64,000 bases of DNA, from the NCBI GenBank assembly GCA_032718475.1, contig JAUCBJ010007180.1, positions 1 through 64,000 on the forward strand, given 5' to 3'. Origin of the DNA: Nemertoderma westbladi (Eukaryota; Xenacoelomorpha; Nemertodermatida; Nemertodermatidae). The notes below the pieces were generated by a model. That model saw only the letters and a list, made by a program, of their open reading frames with translations. It had not been told where the DNA came from and searched no databases. Position numbers and translations under genes: made by a program. Below are positions 33,334-44,742 of the stretch, one piece after another. Position 1 is the first letter of the stretch. Every line of letters begins with the position of its first letter.

Positions 33334-33684
33334 GACAAGAGTCCCACAAAAAATGAAAACAAATAAGTTGGTGCCAGTTCCCAAGAAGGGCAACCTAACA
33401 CTATGGTTCTTTTCGGGGAATCTCATTGATCTCGATTGCTGCAAAGCTGTACAATAGAATCCTATTAAATCGCACCAGGGATCCCATTGAGAGACTGCTC
33501 CGTGGAAATCAGAATGGGTTCCGTAAAGGTCGTGGGACCATGGAGCCCATTTGGGCACTTAGAAGGATAATTGAAGAGTTATCAAAAAAGAAAGACAGGC
33601 ATCTGGCTGTTATCTTAGTTGACTTTTTCAAGGCCTATGATTCAGTCTCTCGCTCACGTATGTTCAGCATACTTTTATTATATG
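33334..33684 (+). pseudogene. LINE family A RT fragment, copy 3
   Basis: Matches 8405-8757 closely: KMKTNKLVPVPKKGNL, the 2-bp deletion shared with copy 2, then LYNRILLNR, NQNGFRKGRGT and DFFKAYDSVSRSRMFSIL. It stops inside motif A's helix, exactly where the element 1 LTR begins (33685). It is therefore interrupted by element 1. The continuation would be expected beyond the window. Confidence 0.9.
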
Positions 33685-34830
33685 TGTAAAGGCTTTTGCG
33701 TAATTAGCCGGTTATTTTCCCTGTAAAGTACTCTGTAGTTGGTTTAACAGGCATAAAAGGCCGTGTCCTTACTGTATTGTTGTTTTAGAGGACATAAAAG
33801 TAATTTCTTCTGTATGTGTACTTTAGCGGACATAATCCGCAATTTTATGACGCAATAAGCCGGATCCTCTTGAAACAGTGTAGCTACCATGACGACGGCT
33901 AACAGCTGATATTGCCATGTAGAACATCTCTTTGTTCTTTGTTCTCTCTTTGATCGATCGACCAATCAGAGCGTTTTTTGCCTCTGTGTTAGATGGTAGA
34001 TAAAAACTCTTGGAGTTGAGTCAGTATGTGATTTTTCCACAGCCTACAACACCGGCGTGGAACCTCCGTGTTTCAGTCTTTAGTTCAACATTAGTAGGCT
34101 TAATTATAGAACGTATATCCGTTATCAAACCAACTAACTTACTCACTGATCATATCAATTCTTAACATTACTGCTTTGCTGTCGGTTATTCATTATATTT
34201 GTTGATGTAACATTATATTTGGAATACTGATAAACAATCAGACACCCCAATCTTCTTGATATACTAAAGGTTAGAGAGACCGGATACATATAACGATTGC
34301 GACTTACATTAAGTGGTTTGAAGTGAATCTAATGCTATTTTATAGGCCCTACACGTATTGTCTGTTGTTCTCCTTATATGTGACTAAAATTAGTGAAGGT
34401 CGGCAGATTAGTGTGCAGCATTGTGCAGTATTGTGTATGATTGTGATTGATAACGAAGCATCTCCTAAAGAATGCGCCATATACGTGAATCTATAGCCAT
34501 CCCGTTGTGTCTGGTTTAAGTCATAACTCTGTTTATATATTTAAAGCGCCACGTCCTAAAGGAACTGTTAATATTTCCCGAAAGTGAATAATATTTGTCA
34601 GAGATTATATATACTAAGATCAGTCGAATAATACAGTAGGCCTATCCCGCAATACGATTAGGCTTCCGAATCCAGTCTCCCGGGTATATCCAGCGGGTGA
34701 ATGATCGCGCATAGACTGGTTTCGGCTAATGTAGTGTATCAAATATTTGTCGTAGGCTAAAGACTATCTATTATCTAGAAGACATCCTAATTTGGCAGGT
34801 TAAACTGCTAAAGGTCTGAAAGCGCGAACA
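33685..34830 (+). repeat. Element 1 5' LTR
   Basis: Begins TGTAAAGGCTTTTGCG at 33685 and ends GAAAGCGCGAACA at 34830, 1146 bp. It aligns over its length with element 2 LTRs read on the minus strand (TGTAAAAGCTTTTGCG to AAAGCGCGTACA). Shared blocks include GCCACGTCCTAAAGGAACTG, TTTCCCGAAAGTGAATAAT and TCTCCCGGGTATATCCAGCG. Divergence is clearly larger than between the two LTRs of element 2. Confidence 0.9.
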
Positions 34831-37074
34831 ATAACAGATATACCGTCTAATTGCAGGGTAGGCAATAAATACAGTTTAATATTGTTCTGGTAAGAACAAT
34901 AACAGACAAAGCTTCTGTATTGCACTGGGCAATAAAGCTGAAGTACCGGCAACCGGTACCCAGTAGGCCTGACTACCTAACCACCCGGACCGGTACCTAC
35001 AGCAGTACAGGTACAGCAGTATTATTCGATTTTGATAATTATATACCAGTAGGCCTTAATATTTAATCAGGGACTGCAGCCCTGGTTTTTTATTGAGATT
35101 TTACTTATTTCTGTCAGATTTATTTACTTGTAGGTTAATATTGAGCAGAAGGCGTGTAAGCCTGCTCAGATTGTACAGATAATTTGTAGGCTTGACTGTT
35201 GTCTAACTGTTGTTAAGTCTGAACGGATTGCAGTGTGTGTAGAGCATCTGTCCGATAAAGTGCTAGTTAGGAACGTAGGGGCTTCAAGTGCTGTGAGGTA
35301 AACCCCCTTTGAAAGAATAAGTCGTACTACTAGGTTAGAACGCATACTAACTAATCATTTCGGAGTCTGCATATACTGTAGTTTATTTAGGCTTGATAGT
35401 AGTCTGCCATCGTTTGGTCTGTACTTTGTTTGTGTAGTCTGTACAGGTAGCGTATAATTCTTATTTAGATAATTTGTAGGCTGGATAGTTGTCTGGCTGT
35501 TGTTAGGTCTGAGGAAATTTCGGTGTGTGTAGAGTGTATGTCCGATAAAGTGCCAGTTGGGAACGTAGGGGCTTCCAGTGCTGTGAGGTAAACCCCCTCT
35601 GAAAGAATAAGTCGTACTACTAGGTTAGAACGCATACTAACTAACCATTTCGGAGTCTGCATATACCGTAGTTTGTTTGGGCTTGATAGTAGTCTGTCAG
35701 TGTTTGGTCTGCATTTTGTTTGAGTAGTCTGTACGCGTAGCGTAATATTTATTATTCAGAGTTTATGCGATTATTCGCAACATTCATTCCCCAAGTTTAT
35801 TCCTACAGTAATTGTGCTTGTTATATATACCGTTACAGTTAAACTAACCCCGGTACTACATCAGGGCTGCTTGGCGTAGGTAAAGACTGGAGATTTTATG
35901 CTTTGGTCACTCCGGCAGATACCGTGGTTCTTTTAGCTGTTCAAGTATTTTTAACTACTGATTATTTGTTGTACAAGTACTTGTACCTAATTTAGGGTTT
36001 AGTGTACAGTGCTTTCCGAAGGTAATTAGCGTGTAGGCAGTATATTTGTGTTGTTAATAGGCACATTGGTTCTGGTAGACCGCAGTAATTAACTTCTGGG
36101 TAGGAACACTCCGTGATACATAACGTAGTACTTATAGCGATACGGCTATAAGTCGTCAGACGGTGGTATTTTCCTATCTGGACAACGCAATATATTTACT
36201 ACTGCTTGTTATTTTCAAATACCGTAGTACCCTGTCCGTTGTAATAACCAGATATTCTAACCCTTTGTTAGGCTGGTTTGTAGACTTCTTGTAAAATTAC
36301 CCTAAAAAATTCGTACTTGTAAATTTTGTGTTTATTTAGAGATTGTAATTTCACCCGAATTGTACGTAATTTGTAGTATTAAGTAACTTAGGTAAATTAG
36401 AATTATTTGTTTTAGTGTCCAACAAGTAGCACTCCACTGAGAGCGCACAGCTTCTGTGTAGTGACTCCCCCCAGAAATAATAACATTTATTTCAAATATT
36501 GACAAAACCCATTTTAACGGGTATATATATATTATAAATCAACTCAAACGATTTATAAATAGTAGGCCTGCCATACATCAATTAGGTCTAAATATCAGTT
36601 GGACTACTGCTTAAATAGCGGTAATAAAGTAAGTTAAAGTAACCAAGTAACCCCTGAAATTTCAGAAATTCAATTATTCTAAAATAATTGACATACCGGT
36701 ATTTACAATAGGCTTATTATATTTATTTCTATAAATTTAGGCTGAAATTATACCGGTATTCTGTAATTAATTCTAGTTAATAATTATACTTATATATACT
36801 ATAAGTGTAAACTGCATACCGGTATCCACGATAGGCCTATTATATATTTATATATATTTGTGCTGGAATTATACCGGTATTCTGTGACAAACCTAGTCTG
36901 TAATAATACTTATATATATACTATAAGCATACCGGTATTCTAATATATTATATATATATCACGCTACACTGAGTAGCAGTATCGGTAATTAATTATTAGG
37001 CTAACAGTGATACTGAATTACTAGACTTGCTTAAACTGTAATATAGCAGTAGGCATTCAACTGTACAAACCAAC
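34831..37074 (+). promoter_or_regulatory. Element 1 long 5' leader
   Basis: 2.2 kb of non-coding sequence between LTR and gag, mirrored in element 2 (53732-51502). It contains a direct duplication of about 290 bp (units from about 35178 and 35468, sharing GATAATTTGTAGGCT and GTCGTACTACTAGGTTAGAA). It also contains a weaker tandem of about 125 bp with CATACCGGTAT and ATAGGCCTATTATAT blocks (36690-36960). No obvious primer-binding site directly follows the LTR. Such a leader usually holds packaging signals. Confidence 0.75.
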
Positions 37075-39609
37075 ATGTCTGACACAAAGCAAAACCTGTC
37101 AGACAGTCTCCTAGATACAACCATATGTGACCCAGACAGGAGTGTGGAACGAGTAGGACCGAAGTTCAAATCACCTCCTACTGTAAGAAAGATCATCCCT
37201 CCCGTAGTAATATCAGACCCTAGGCTAGTCCAACATCGTAGGTCTATCATAGGCACTCGAGCTCAGGTCAAGCGGGACCAAGAAGCAGCAGAACAGCAAC
37301 AACCCGTGAGCCAAGAACTTATTTCTCAGCGGCCCGACAGCTCCAGTAGTGAGGATACTGTAGAGCTGACACCCGAGCGCGGAGCAAAGATGATGATGCG
37401 GTTTATTCGGATCCCCTTCTCATTCTTCCTGCATCCGTACTCACTAGTTTATTGACTGCGGTGGAAGAACACCAGATTGATTGGGCGAGAAATAAGCGAT
37501 CGACTAAAGATAGTTATGCGGGATATACAAGGGAAGAACTGAAGTCTATTGTCGAGTCGCAATGGAACTTCCCCGGACCCGGACTCCCGTTTGATTTATC
37601 AGAAGCTGCCTGGGAAGACATACACAGGATGGGAGTAACCAAAGAAACCATCGATCCAGCTGTGTGGAAGAGGTCCGCAGCAGGATACGTACAGGGATTC
37701 TTCAGCTCCATGGAACGATTAAAAGAACAACTGTTTCAACAACCCCAAGGACCTCAAGAGCAGGGACAACTGCTTTATCAAGTTAGAGAAAGAATTCTAC
37801 GAATCAGGCTAATCTTATCGGCCTTTGAGGAAGCTTCTAAAAGAAGACAAGACACGTCGTTGCAAGTTGCCGTAAAGACTTGGTTTCAACAGGTGAGTCT
37901 CCAGGTTCAAGGAACAGCTCAGTGGAAAGCTCAGCTAGATGAGCGCTCAACCCATGGAGAATCAACAGACGCTACTTTTTCCCAAGTGGAAAGTGAAGCG
38001 ACGGCAGAGAAACCGCATAAGAGGGATGCCATTGACATCTATCTGTCAGACTATCAACGTTTTTTAGGTGATGAAGAGTTGAGGAGAAGGTTAGATGGAC
38101 TTAGCCCTAATAGTGAAGGAGCCCAGCGTGTGTTGGACGCCATCGATGTGGATATGAGAGCTGCGAACCAAGCTAGATTTGATGAACGCCTCCGCATCAC
38201 TAGAGTCCAAGAGGAACAAGTAAAGAAAAAACGTATAGAAGACAGAAAGACAGCAGCAGTGGCAGCAGCAGTAGCAGCGGCAGAAGCGGAAAGAAAAGCG
38301 GCAGCGGCAGCAGCAGCGGCAGAGGTAGAAGCGGAAAGAAAGGCGATAGAAGTGGAAAGAAAGGCGGTAGAAGTGGAAAGAAAGGCGGCAGTGGCAGCGG
38401 CAGAGGCAGTGGCAGAAACAGAAGGGAGAGCGGCTGAAGAAACCACCCAATTAGAATTGGAAAACATTCAGGAGAATCAAGACTGCATAAATAAACAGTT
38501 AACAGCTAGTAATATGCAGATGATGAATCGATCTACTCCCAAAAGACAGGGATATACATCATCTGAGGAAGGCGATACCACCGATACTGAAGGCAAAGGA
38601 AATAGATCTCGTCTAAGCAGACGTAGAAGAACATCCCACCGTCAGAAATTGCCTGATTTGCCTCCAGCGGTTAGAAGGCAACTAAATAACACAAACTTAG
38701 GTAGTACAGAACCCACAGACCAAATAATTAAAATAGAAAGACTCCCTACTATAGTAGATGAGCCTGAAATAATTAGGCCTGTTCCCGAAGCCACCCTTTC
38801 GGTGGTAGAGACACCTGTACTCCCTGAACCTACCCCTAAATTCCCTCTGCACAGCACTAAGCTACCTGTGCCCAGCAGAACAGCCCATGAGACAATCCAT
38901 GTTCTGGACTCCGAGCGAAATATTAATGATTTGTCGCCCGTTGTCCCTCGTCCGCCCGCTACAACGTTGGCGGCTCCCGCTTCGGCGGTCGAGTGGGTGG
39001 ATGAGAGATGACGGGGGATGGATCTCCTGCTCGGGCAGATGCAGGAGACCATTCAGCAATTCAAGGGCACAGTAAGGGAAAGTAGGTTAGAGTTGCAAGA
39101 AGTGCAGCAAAGTATCGCGTTAGAACGCGATAAATTAGTAAATACACAAAAGGGTATACCACCACCCCCGGTAACAATGTGTCAACCTGTTAGGTCTGAA
39201 GTATCTCATGCGCAAGGTGTGGAGCCTACACGCATATATACTGCTAGCGAAGTAGAAACTCCTATAGTGAACCCTATTAAAGGTAATTATAGACCTGTTG
39301 ATAATGATATTCCCTATAGACCTGATCATAATCCGAGAAATTTATATACCGATAACTCGATATTAAATAACACGATGGCCCAAGAAAGTTTTACGCGTCA
39401 AATGGCTAGAACCGAAGCCCGGCAAGCGGTAAAGGTGGGAGAGATAGTCAAGTTCAATGGAGATGAGATGAAATGGTTACCTTTTAATGAATATTACAAA
39501 GATAACATACAGAACTCTGTGCTATCTAATGGAGAGAAACTTAGATTCCTCATCGAGTGCTTGGAAGGATCTCCCAAGCTAATGGCGTTAAAGTTTATTG
39601 GACATCCAG
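37075..39609 (+). pseudogene. Element 1 Gag, 5' part, interrupted by element 2
   Basis: The ATG at 37075 starts MSDTKQNLSDSLLDTTICDP. A frameshift lies near 37400, since the first frame ends at 37455 while the Gag sequence (EEHQIDWARNKRSTKDSYAG) runs on in the frame from 37452. Later come an Ala/Glu/Arg coiled-coil repeat (about 38230-38440; KAAVAAAEAV and AIEVERKAVEVERKA units) and a basic RRRRTSHRQK segment. A TGA follows at 39009-39011, where element 2 has CGG. Then EIVKFNGDEMKWLPFNEYYK and LRFLIECLEGSPKLMALKFI give the DUF1759-like core. It stops at 39609, where element 2 is inserted. Gag resumes at 54929. Confidence 0.88.
39605..39609. repeat. Target-site duplication, left copy
   Basis: TCCAG directly precedes the TGTACGCGC end of element 2. 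It equals TCCAG at 54924-54928. Confidence 0.9.
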
Positions 39610-40821
39610 TGTACGCGCTTTTGAAGACCTTTAGCAGTTTAACCTGCCAAAATTTATATGTCTTTTGGTTTATAAATAGACTTTAGCATATGACAAGTAT
39701 TTAATACCAATAAACACAACATTAGCCGAAGCCAGCCTAGTGCGCGTCCATTCACCCGCTGGATATACCCGGGAGACTGGATTCGGAGGGCTTAGATTGT
39801 TATTGCAGTGTAAGCTTACTGTATTATTCGATTGATCGTTAATAAATAATTTCTGACGAGTATTATTCACTTTCGGGAAATATTAACAGTTCCTTTAGGA
39901 CGTGGCGCTCTATCTAGGTAAACAGAGATATGACTTATACTAAACACAACTGTAAGACTGTAAGGCTTATGATTCACGTATGAGGCGCATTCTTTAGGAA
40001 ATGCTTAGTTATCAGCCACAATCATGCACACTACCGGTAACGCACGATACTGCACACTAATCTGCCGACCGTCAATGAATTTTATCATATATAAAGAGAA
40101 CAGCAATTGACTCATGTAGTGCCTATCAAATAGCATTAAACTCACTACAAACCACGATAATATAAGTCGCAATCGCTATATGTAACCTGTCTCTCTAACC
40201 TGTAGTGTATCAAGAAAATTGGAAAATTTGGGTTATTTATCGATGTTCTCCAAGTAATAATATTCAACCAAACAACAGTAAAACCATTAAGACGGTAGGT
40301 TAAGATATGATATGACAATGTACCGATAATGTAACAATGATACGATCTGCCGATCCGATTGGGTTGATTGAGTTGTTAAGGTTGATAACAGTTATACGTT
40401 CTATAATCTAAGCCTACTAATGTTTCTTCTAAAGTCTGAAACGAATTGACTCCAGAGCCGGTGTTCTTGGCCTAGATAGAAACAACAAAACTATAACACA
40501 GAAAACTATAAGACTGAACACTCCTAGCACGATCTGTAGAATATCTCCACATCGACAGTAAAAATCGCCCTGATTGGCTGTTAAGCTAAACAAAGAACCA
40601 TGTGTCCAATGGCCGTTTCCATGCCAGCAACCAGCTGTTAGATGTCGTAATCTGAATCATCAAGGCTACACTGTGCTAGAGTATTTGACGCATTCCGGGT
40701 TTTGTGCCTTGCCATGTCCGACAAAGCACACATATAGAAGAATGACTTTTATGTCCGTTAAAACACCTACAACGGTACTTTGCGGGCAATGGAACTGATT
40801 ATATCCGCAAAAGCTTTTACA
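39610..40821 (-). repeat. Element 2 3' LTR
   Basis: 1212 bp, TGTAAAAGC at 40821 to GCGCGTACA at 39610 on the minus strand. It carries 21 bases near 40127-40150 that are absent from the other LTR, bounded by a CAAA microhomology. The upstream purine-rich tract is TGGGAGCGG (40822-40830). Confidence 0.92.
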
Positions 40822-40899
40822 CCGCTCCCAGAAAATGGGATTCAAGTCTATAATTATACAAAAATCACAGTTTCTAATATACGTAAATACTCTAAACAG

Positions 40900-41881
40900 T
40901 TAGTCTTTCTTGCGCGGACGGCGTTTACGCAGTTTTTTAAAGCTGACCAGAGTCTTTTTCTCTTTGGGGCGAGCCACTTTACAAGGAGGGCTATAACTCC
41001 TGGGTGAAGGGTGCAATATGATTGCATCAGAGGGTGTAGGATTATGGTCGGTGTATCCGCCAGTCGAAGTGCCGGGTTGATTGACATCAACGTCGGGGGA
41101 GAGTGGTCTAACGGTCTTGAGAGCGCGTTTTAGGACGGCCGCTCTTACGGGTCCTTTACGAGTGGTCTGAACGAGAGCCGTGGGTGGACCATAGGCAGTC
41201 AGAAACTTCCTGGGTTTAATGGTTCTTTCCAACTCGCGCTCACGGGCTCGGTATTCGTAAGGCCGTCGATATACTTCCTGTAACTCGGGGTGTGAGTCAA
41301 CAAATAAGTCTCCATAGTCCGGATCCTGACGGATATAATTGATTAAGTTATAGGAATGAAGGTCGCTAGGATTAACACTCCTGAGAAATTTGCGTACGAA
41401 CTTGGTTGAAATACATTCTCCGACGCGCTTCAGTAGTTCGTAACTCGATATGCGGGATTTCTGTTTGACAGAAGCGAATAGATAAGGATGGAACGCATAA
41501 ACTCCTTCGTAAGCGTGTCCAGGATAATATATTTTTCGTGTTCTATTCTCAGTTTATCGTTACGACTCCGCTGGGTATGATATTTAAATAGAACCATTTC
41601 CCTTTCGGTGTCTACATCGTCAGTATCATGCAAGTCGATAGGATGGCCGGTAGTTAAGAAGTCCATATACGTACCATTACGATGCGTATAGCGAGTGGTG
41701 AATTTTCGATAGTCCAATTCACGCGTAAGTTGCTCTTGGGACATCGGCGGTTCGATATAACGACCATCGTCCTCCGTAATGGTTGGATCGGCTTCACTGC
41801 GTATCAAGCTATCCACAAATGCTTGTAAAGGTAAGTATATCGCTCCCTGATACCAAGATCATCTTCTATCAACTCCGTCAT
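40900..41881 (-). pseudogene. ORF3: accessory protein of element 2, function unknown
   Basis: The ATG at 41881 (MTELIEDDLGIRER) follows an acceptor-like ATAGCAG. The reading frame runs about 325 codons to a TAA at 40900 but has two shifts. One is a single-base loss near 41835, where the copy at 2583 is intact. The second is near 41520, from the 41430-41816 frame into the one that ends at 40900. The N-terminal half is acidic and mixed (GRYIEPPMSQEQ, DDVDTEREMVLFKYH). The middle is rich in aromatic and basic residues (SYELLKRVGECISTKFVRKF). A Pro/Ser/Thr region follows, and the end is strongly basic (KKLRKRRPRKKD), like a nuclear or nucleic-acid-binding tail. No signal peptide, membrane segment or known envelope motif is visible. 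The position, between pol and LTR, is where envelope genes sit in other LTR elements. Confidence 0.7.
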
Positions 41882-42330
41882 ATCTGCTATTTGGATTTAT
41901 TAATATTATAAGGAGTTTATGTTTAGGCGAGCGGGCGTCGCTGCCTACCTTTCTTTGCCCCCGGACAGTGGGATTCTCAGCGCCGATGTACCGTCGTCGC
42001 GGTGTTTACGCCAACATGTAGCAACAGCACGACAACGATAACCGGCACAAGTCACTCCACTGTCCGTCCCAAAGGCTTGAATCCACTTTAGGTTCTTTCT
42101 ATAGGAGAGTTGGGCTACTTTCACAATTGCGACTAGCTACTGTAAACATACTTTAGCAGTAACATTCACCTATAAACGCACAAATTCCACACAACTGTCA
42201 CCAATTGTACACATACAGGCCATTTGTCTGTTAGTCAGTGCCTTCCAGAATGTCACGTTATTACTGTGTATCCTTGGATACTAACAGTGTGCTATGCATT
42301 CTCTATGCTAGGCAATCGGACAAGCTTTCT
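41882..42330 (-). promoter_or_regulatory. Conserved leader of ORF3
   Basis: Homologous to 2195-2582 on the plus strand. It includes GTTTACAGTAGCTAGTCGCA, GGGACGGACAGTGGAGTGAC and a GTTGGCG block, and ends in ATAGCAG two bases before the ATG. Conservation outside coding sequence suggests a promoter, splice acceptor or RNA signal for ORF3. Alternatively it is the LTR end of a captured element. Confidence 0.6.
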
Positions 42331-43503
42331 ATTGTTCTTTTAACTTGCTTCTAATTCTAGCGTGGGTGTTGCTATGGTGACATTATGGAAAGCTAGCGAT
42401 AGAATTAGGGTAATTCTCATACATACAGATCTGGAATGCTATTTAATAGTAATTCTTTAATTGTCAATATCCTCCTTATGTATGATTTTATTAATTTTAT
42501 CGGCTATTGACTATATGTTGGAGGTTCTCGCACTCTAATACACTCAATAGGAAGAATCTCCGCTCCCATGATCTATTAATTAATGGAATTTTGGGAATGT
42601 TATAAATTGCACAAATGACAATTTATGAAATTCATTTAAGATATGAATTTAAATTTATTCCCGTGAATTTTATTATTTGATGGTAAAATTGACACAATTT
42701 TATTCCAGAGCATGTCTGGGGACCTAGGATCCTTAATTCTGTAAAATTGTCTTTTAAGAGTATCGGTAAGTGCTGCGATATCTTAATTGACTAGAAATTT
42801 TAAAGGATCTGAATTTTACAGATTTTAATAAATATTAAATTAATATTTAAGATGGGCACCGATTTATTCCAGAACTTGTCTGGGGACGTTAACCACTGAT
42901 TCTAGAATTTGTCTTTCAAGTATATCGGTGGGTGCCGCGATATCTTAATCGACTAGAATTACAGATGGTCAAAAGGTTTAACAGATTTATTTGCGTTTTA
43001 CGCTACTGTTATAGGGACATCACGCTACTATATGTATTATTTAATATAAAGTAGAAGAGCAATATCGCACGAAGCAATGTCAGTGTGAAGAGGCAAGTCG
43101 TTTCCAAGGTCTACCCAGAGCTTGGTTTAGCCGAGACACGAGGATCTGAACTTTGCATTCCTAATACTCTGCCTACCAATAATACTTGAATATAGTAGTG
43201 GCTTTATTGTACTTTAATAAGTACGGACATTTCATCTTACTGTAGTCACGTATTTATAATATGATACGGACAGTAAGGAAAAAGAAAAAATTATTTCTCG
43301 CCGTCACACTAAATATATATTATATATATGTAATTATGTAATAAACACTAATATATTGCACTAACCTACTAAATAATCTAAAATAACATTCTACTAAATA
43401 AAATTAAATAAAACGATTATAATAAAGTACATAATAAAGTTCGCATATAAAAATATAATAAAAATAAATAGAATAATATAGTCATACACCCACTCCAGAC
43501 GTA
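42331..43503 (-). other. Element 2 3' untranslated region
   Basis: AT-rich non-coding sequence after integrase. From 43503 to about 42800 it matches element 1 at 63293-64000. Two related units of about 171 bp (42694-42795 and 42866-42958) share TTATTCCAGA...TGTCTGGGGAC and GCGATATCTTAAT(T/C)GACTAGAA. No frame supported. Confidence 0.7.
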
Positions 43504-44742
43504 TCACGTTGGGGAGTCCCTAGATGTTTGAGGAATTAGGGAGGTGGTCGTGGGAAGAGTGTCTTGCCTTCCATAGTTTCCGGAGAGTTCTCTGTCTCTT
43601 TCCAGTAAACATAAACGACCAACTGGGCGGTTGAGTTGTTGCGTCTCAAAGATTATGCCTGGCTTCTTGAAGTTACGCCGCATGACGACGAGTTCTACCG
43701 AGCGTACTAAACCATCATCCGAGATGTGAGTCTCGATGATACGACCTGTCTGCCACCGTTTACGTGGAAGGTCTGAATCTACAATAAGCACCATATCTCC
43801 GGCGCTGACGTTTTCTTGCTGCGCAAACCACTTAGTTCGAAGTTGTAGCGTGGTCAGATAATGTTTCTCGAAATGGTCAGCGAAACGACGGGATAGCAAC
43901 TGCATAAGTTGCCAAGTTCGACGGCAGTATTCGTCTCCGTCGGTAATCTCCGATCGTGGGAGCATGGCTACAGGTTTCTTAAGTAGGAAGTGCGCGGGTG
44001 TTAGCGCTTCCAGGGAATCGGGACTCGATGAGACTGGCATAAGCGGTCTCTCGTTGAGATAGGCAGCTATTTCCTCCATTAATGTCCGCAAAAGTTCGTC
44101 GGTGAGATACGCGCGGCATGGCACTATAAAGTGAAATGCGGTCTTGACACTTCTAATTAATCTCTCCCAACTTCCTCCCCACCAAGGGGCGTCGGCGGCG
44201 TTGAAGGTCCAGCTAGACGCTGTTATCCTTAGCTGATCGTCCACCTGTCTTTGGTTCCAGTCCTTCACATAAGCCTGGATTTCGTTGTTGGCACCAATGA
44301 AGTTCGTTCCCTTATCCGATCTCATGGTATTACTAGTCCCGAAGCGAGCAATCTGTCGGCGTAAACTTAATACGAAGCTGTTGGTAGATAGATCGTTCAC
44401 CATATCGAGATGGATGGCTCTACAAGTCATGCATACGAAGATGACACACCATCTCTGGACTATAGTCCTAGCACGATATACTTCAATAGGGCCAAATAAA
44501 TCTACACCAGTATTAGTAAAAGGTGGTTCATAGAAGCTTACTCGTTCCCTAGGTAATTCTGCCTCTCGCTGTGTTAAAGGCCTACTGAATGCTTTCCTAC
44601 AGGGTATGCAGTTCCTAAGAACTTGGTTCAGAGCTCTACGGGGTTTATCAAAATAATAGCGAGTTCGAATTTCGCTAAGAACTCGTTCTCTACCAGCATG
44701 ATAAAGTTTACTGTGAACATCTACAATCATCTTGATTTGTAC
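43504..44742 (-). pseudogene. Element 2 integrase
   Basis: About 410 residues, in frame with the rest of pol after the TAA at 44743. It has the zinc-binding HSKLYHAG with CIPC (HHCC type), then TNTGVDLFGPIEV (first catalytic Asp), RAIHLDMVNDLSTNSF, MRSDKGTNFIGANNE (second Asp), DAPWWGGSWERLIRSV and LMEEIAAYLNERPL (Glu). It ends in a DUF5641-like tail (AGDMVLIVDSDLPRKRWQTG, RPVGRLCLLE). All D-D-E residues are present and no stop interrupts it. It would insert the element DNA. Confidence 0.92.

Noticed and set aside
38054-38467. Antisense Ala/Ser/Phe-rich frames opposite the Gag coiled coil, also at 50155-50518
   Set aside because: Shadows of the GCA/GCG repeat on the other strand.
40574-40798. 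Plus-strand 74-residue frame, repeated at 54676-54900
   Set aside because: It lies inside the two LTRs of element 2 in antisense, so it is duplicated only because LTRs are.
39610-40821. Reading 39610-54923 as a plus-strand element with LTRs
   Set aside because: LTR polarity (TGTAAAAGC start), purine tract position and all genes are on the minus strand.
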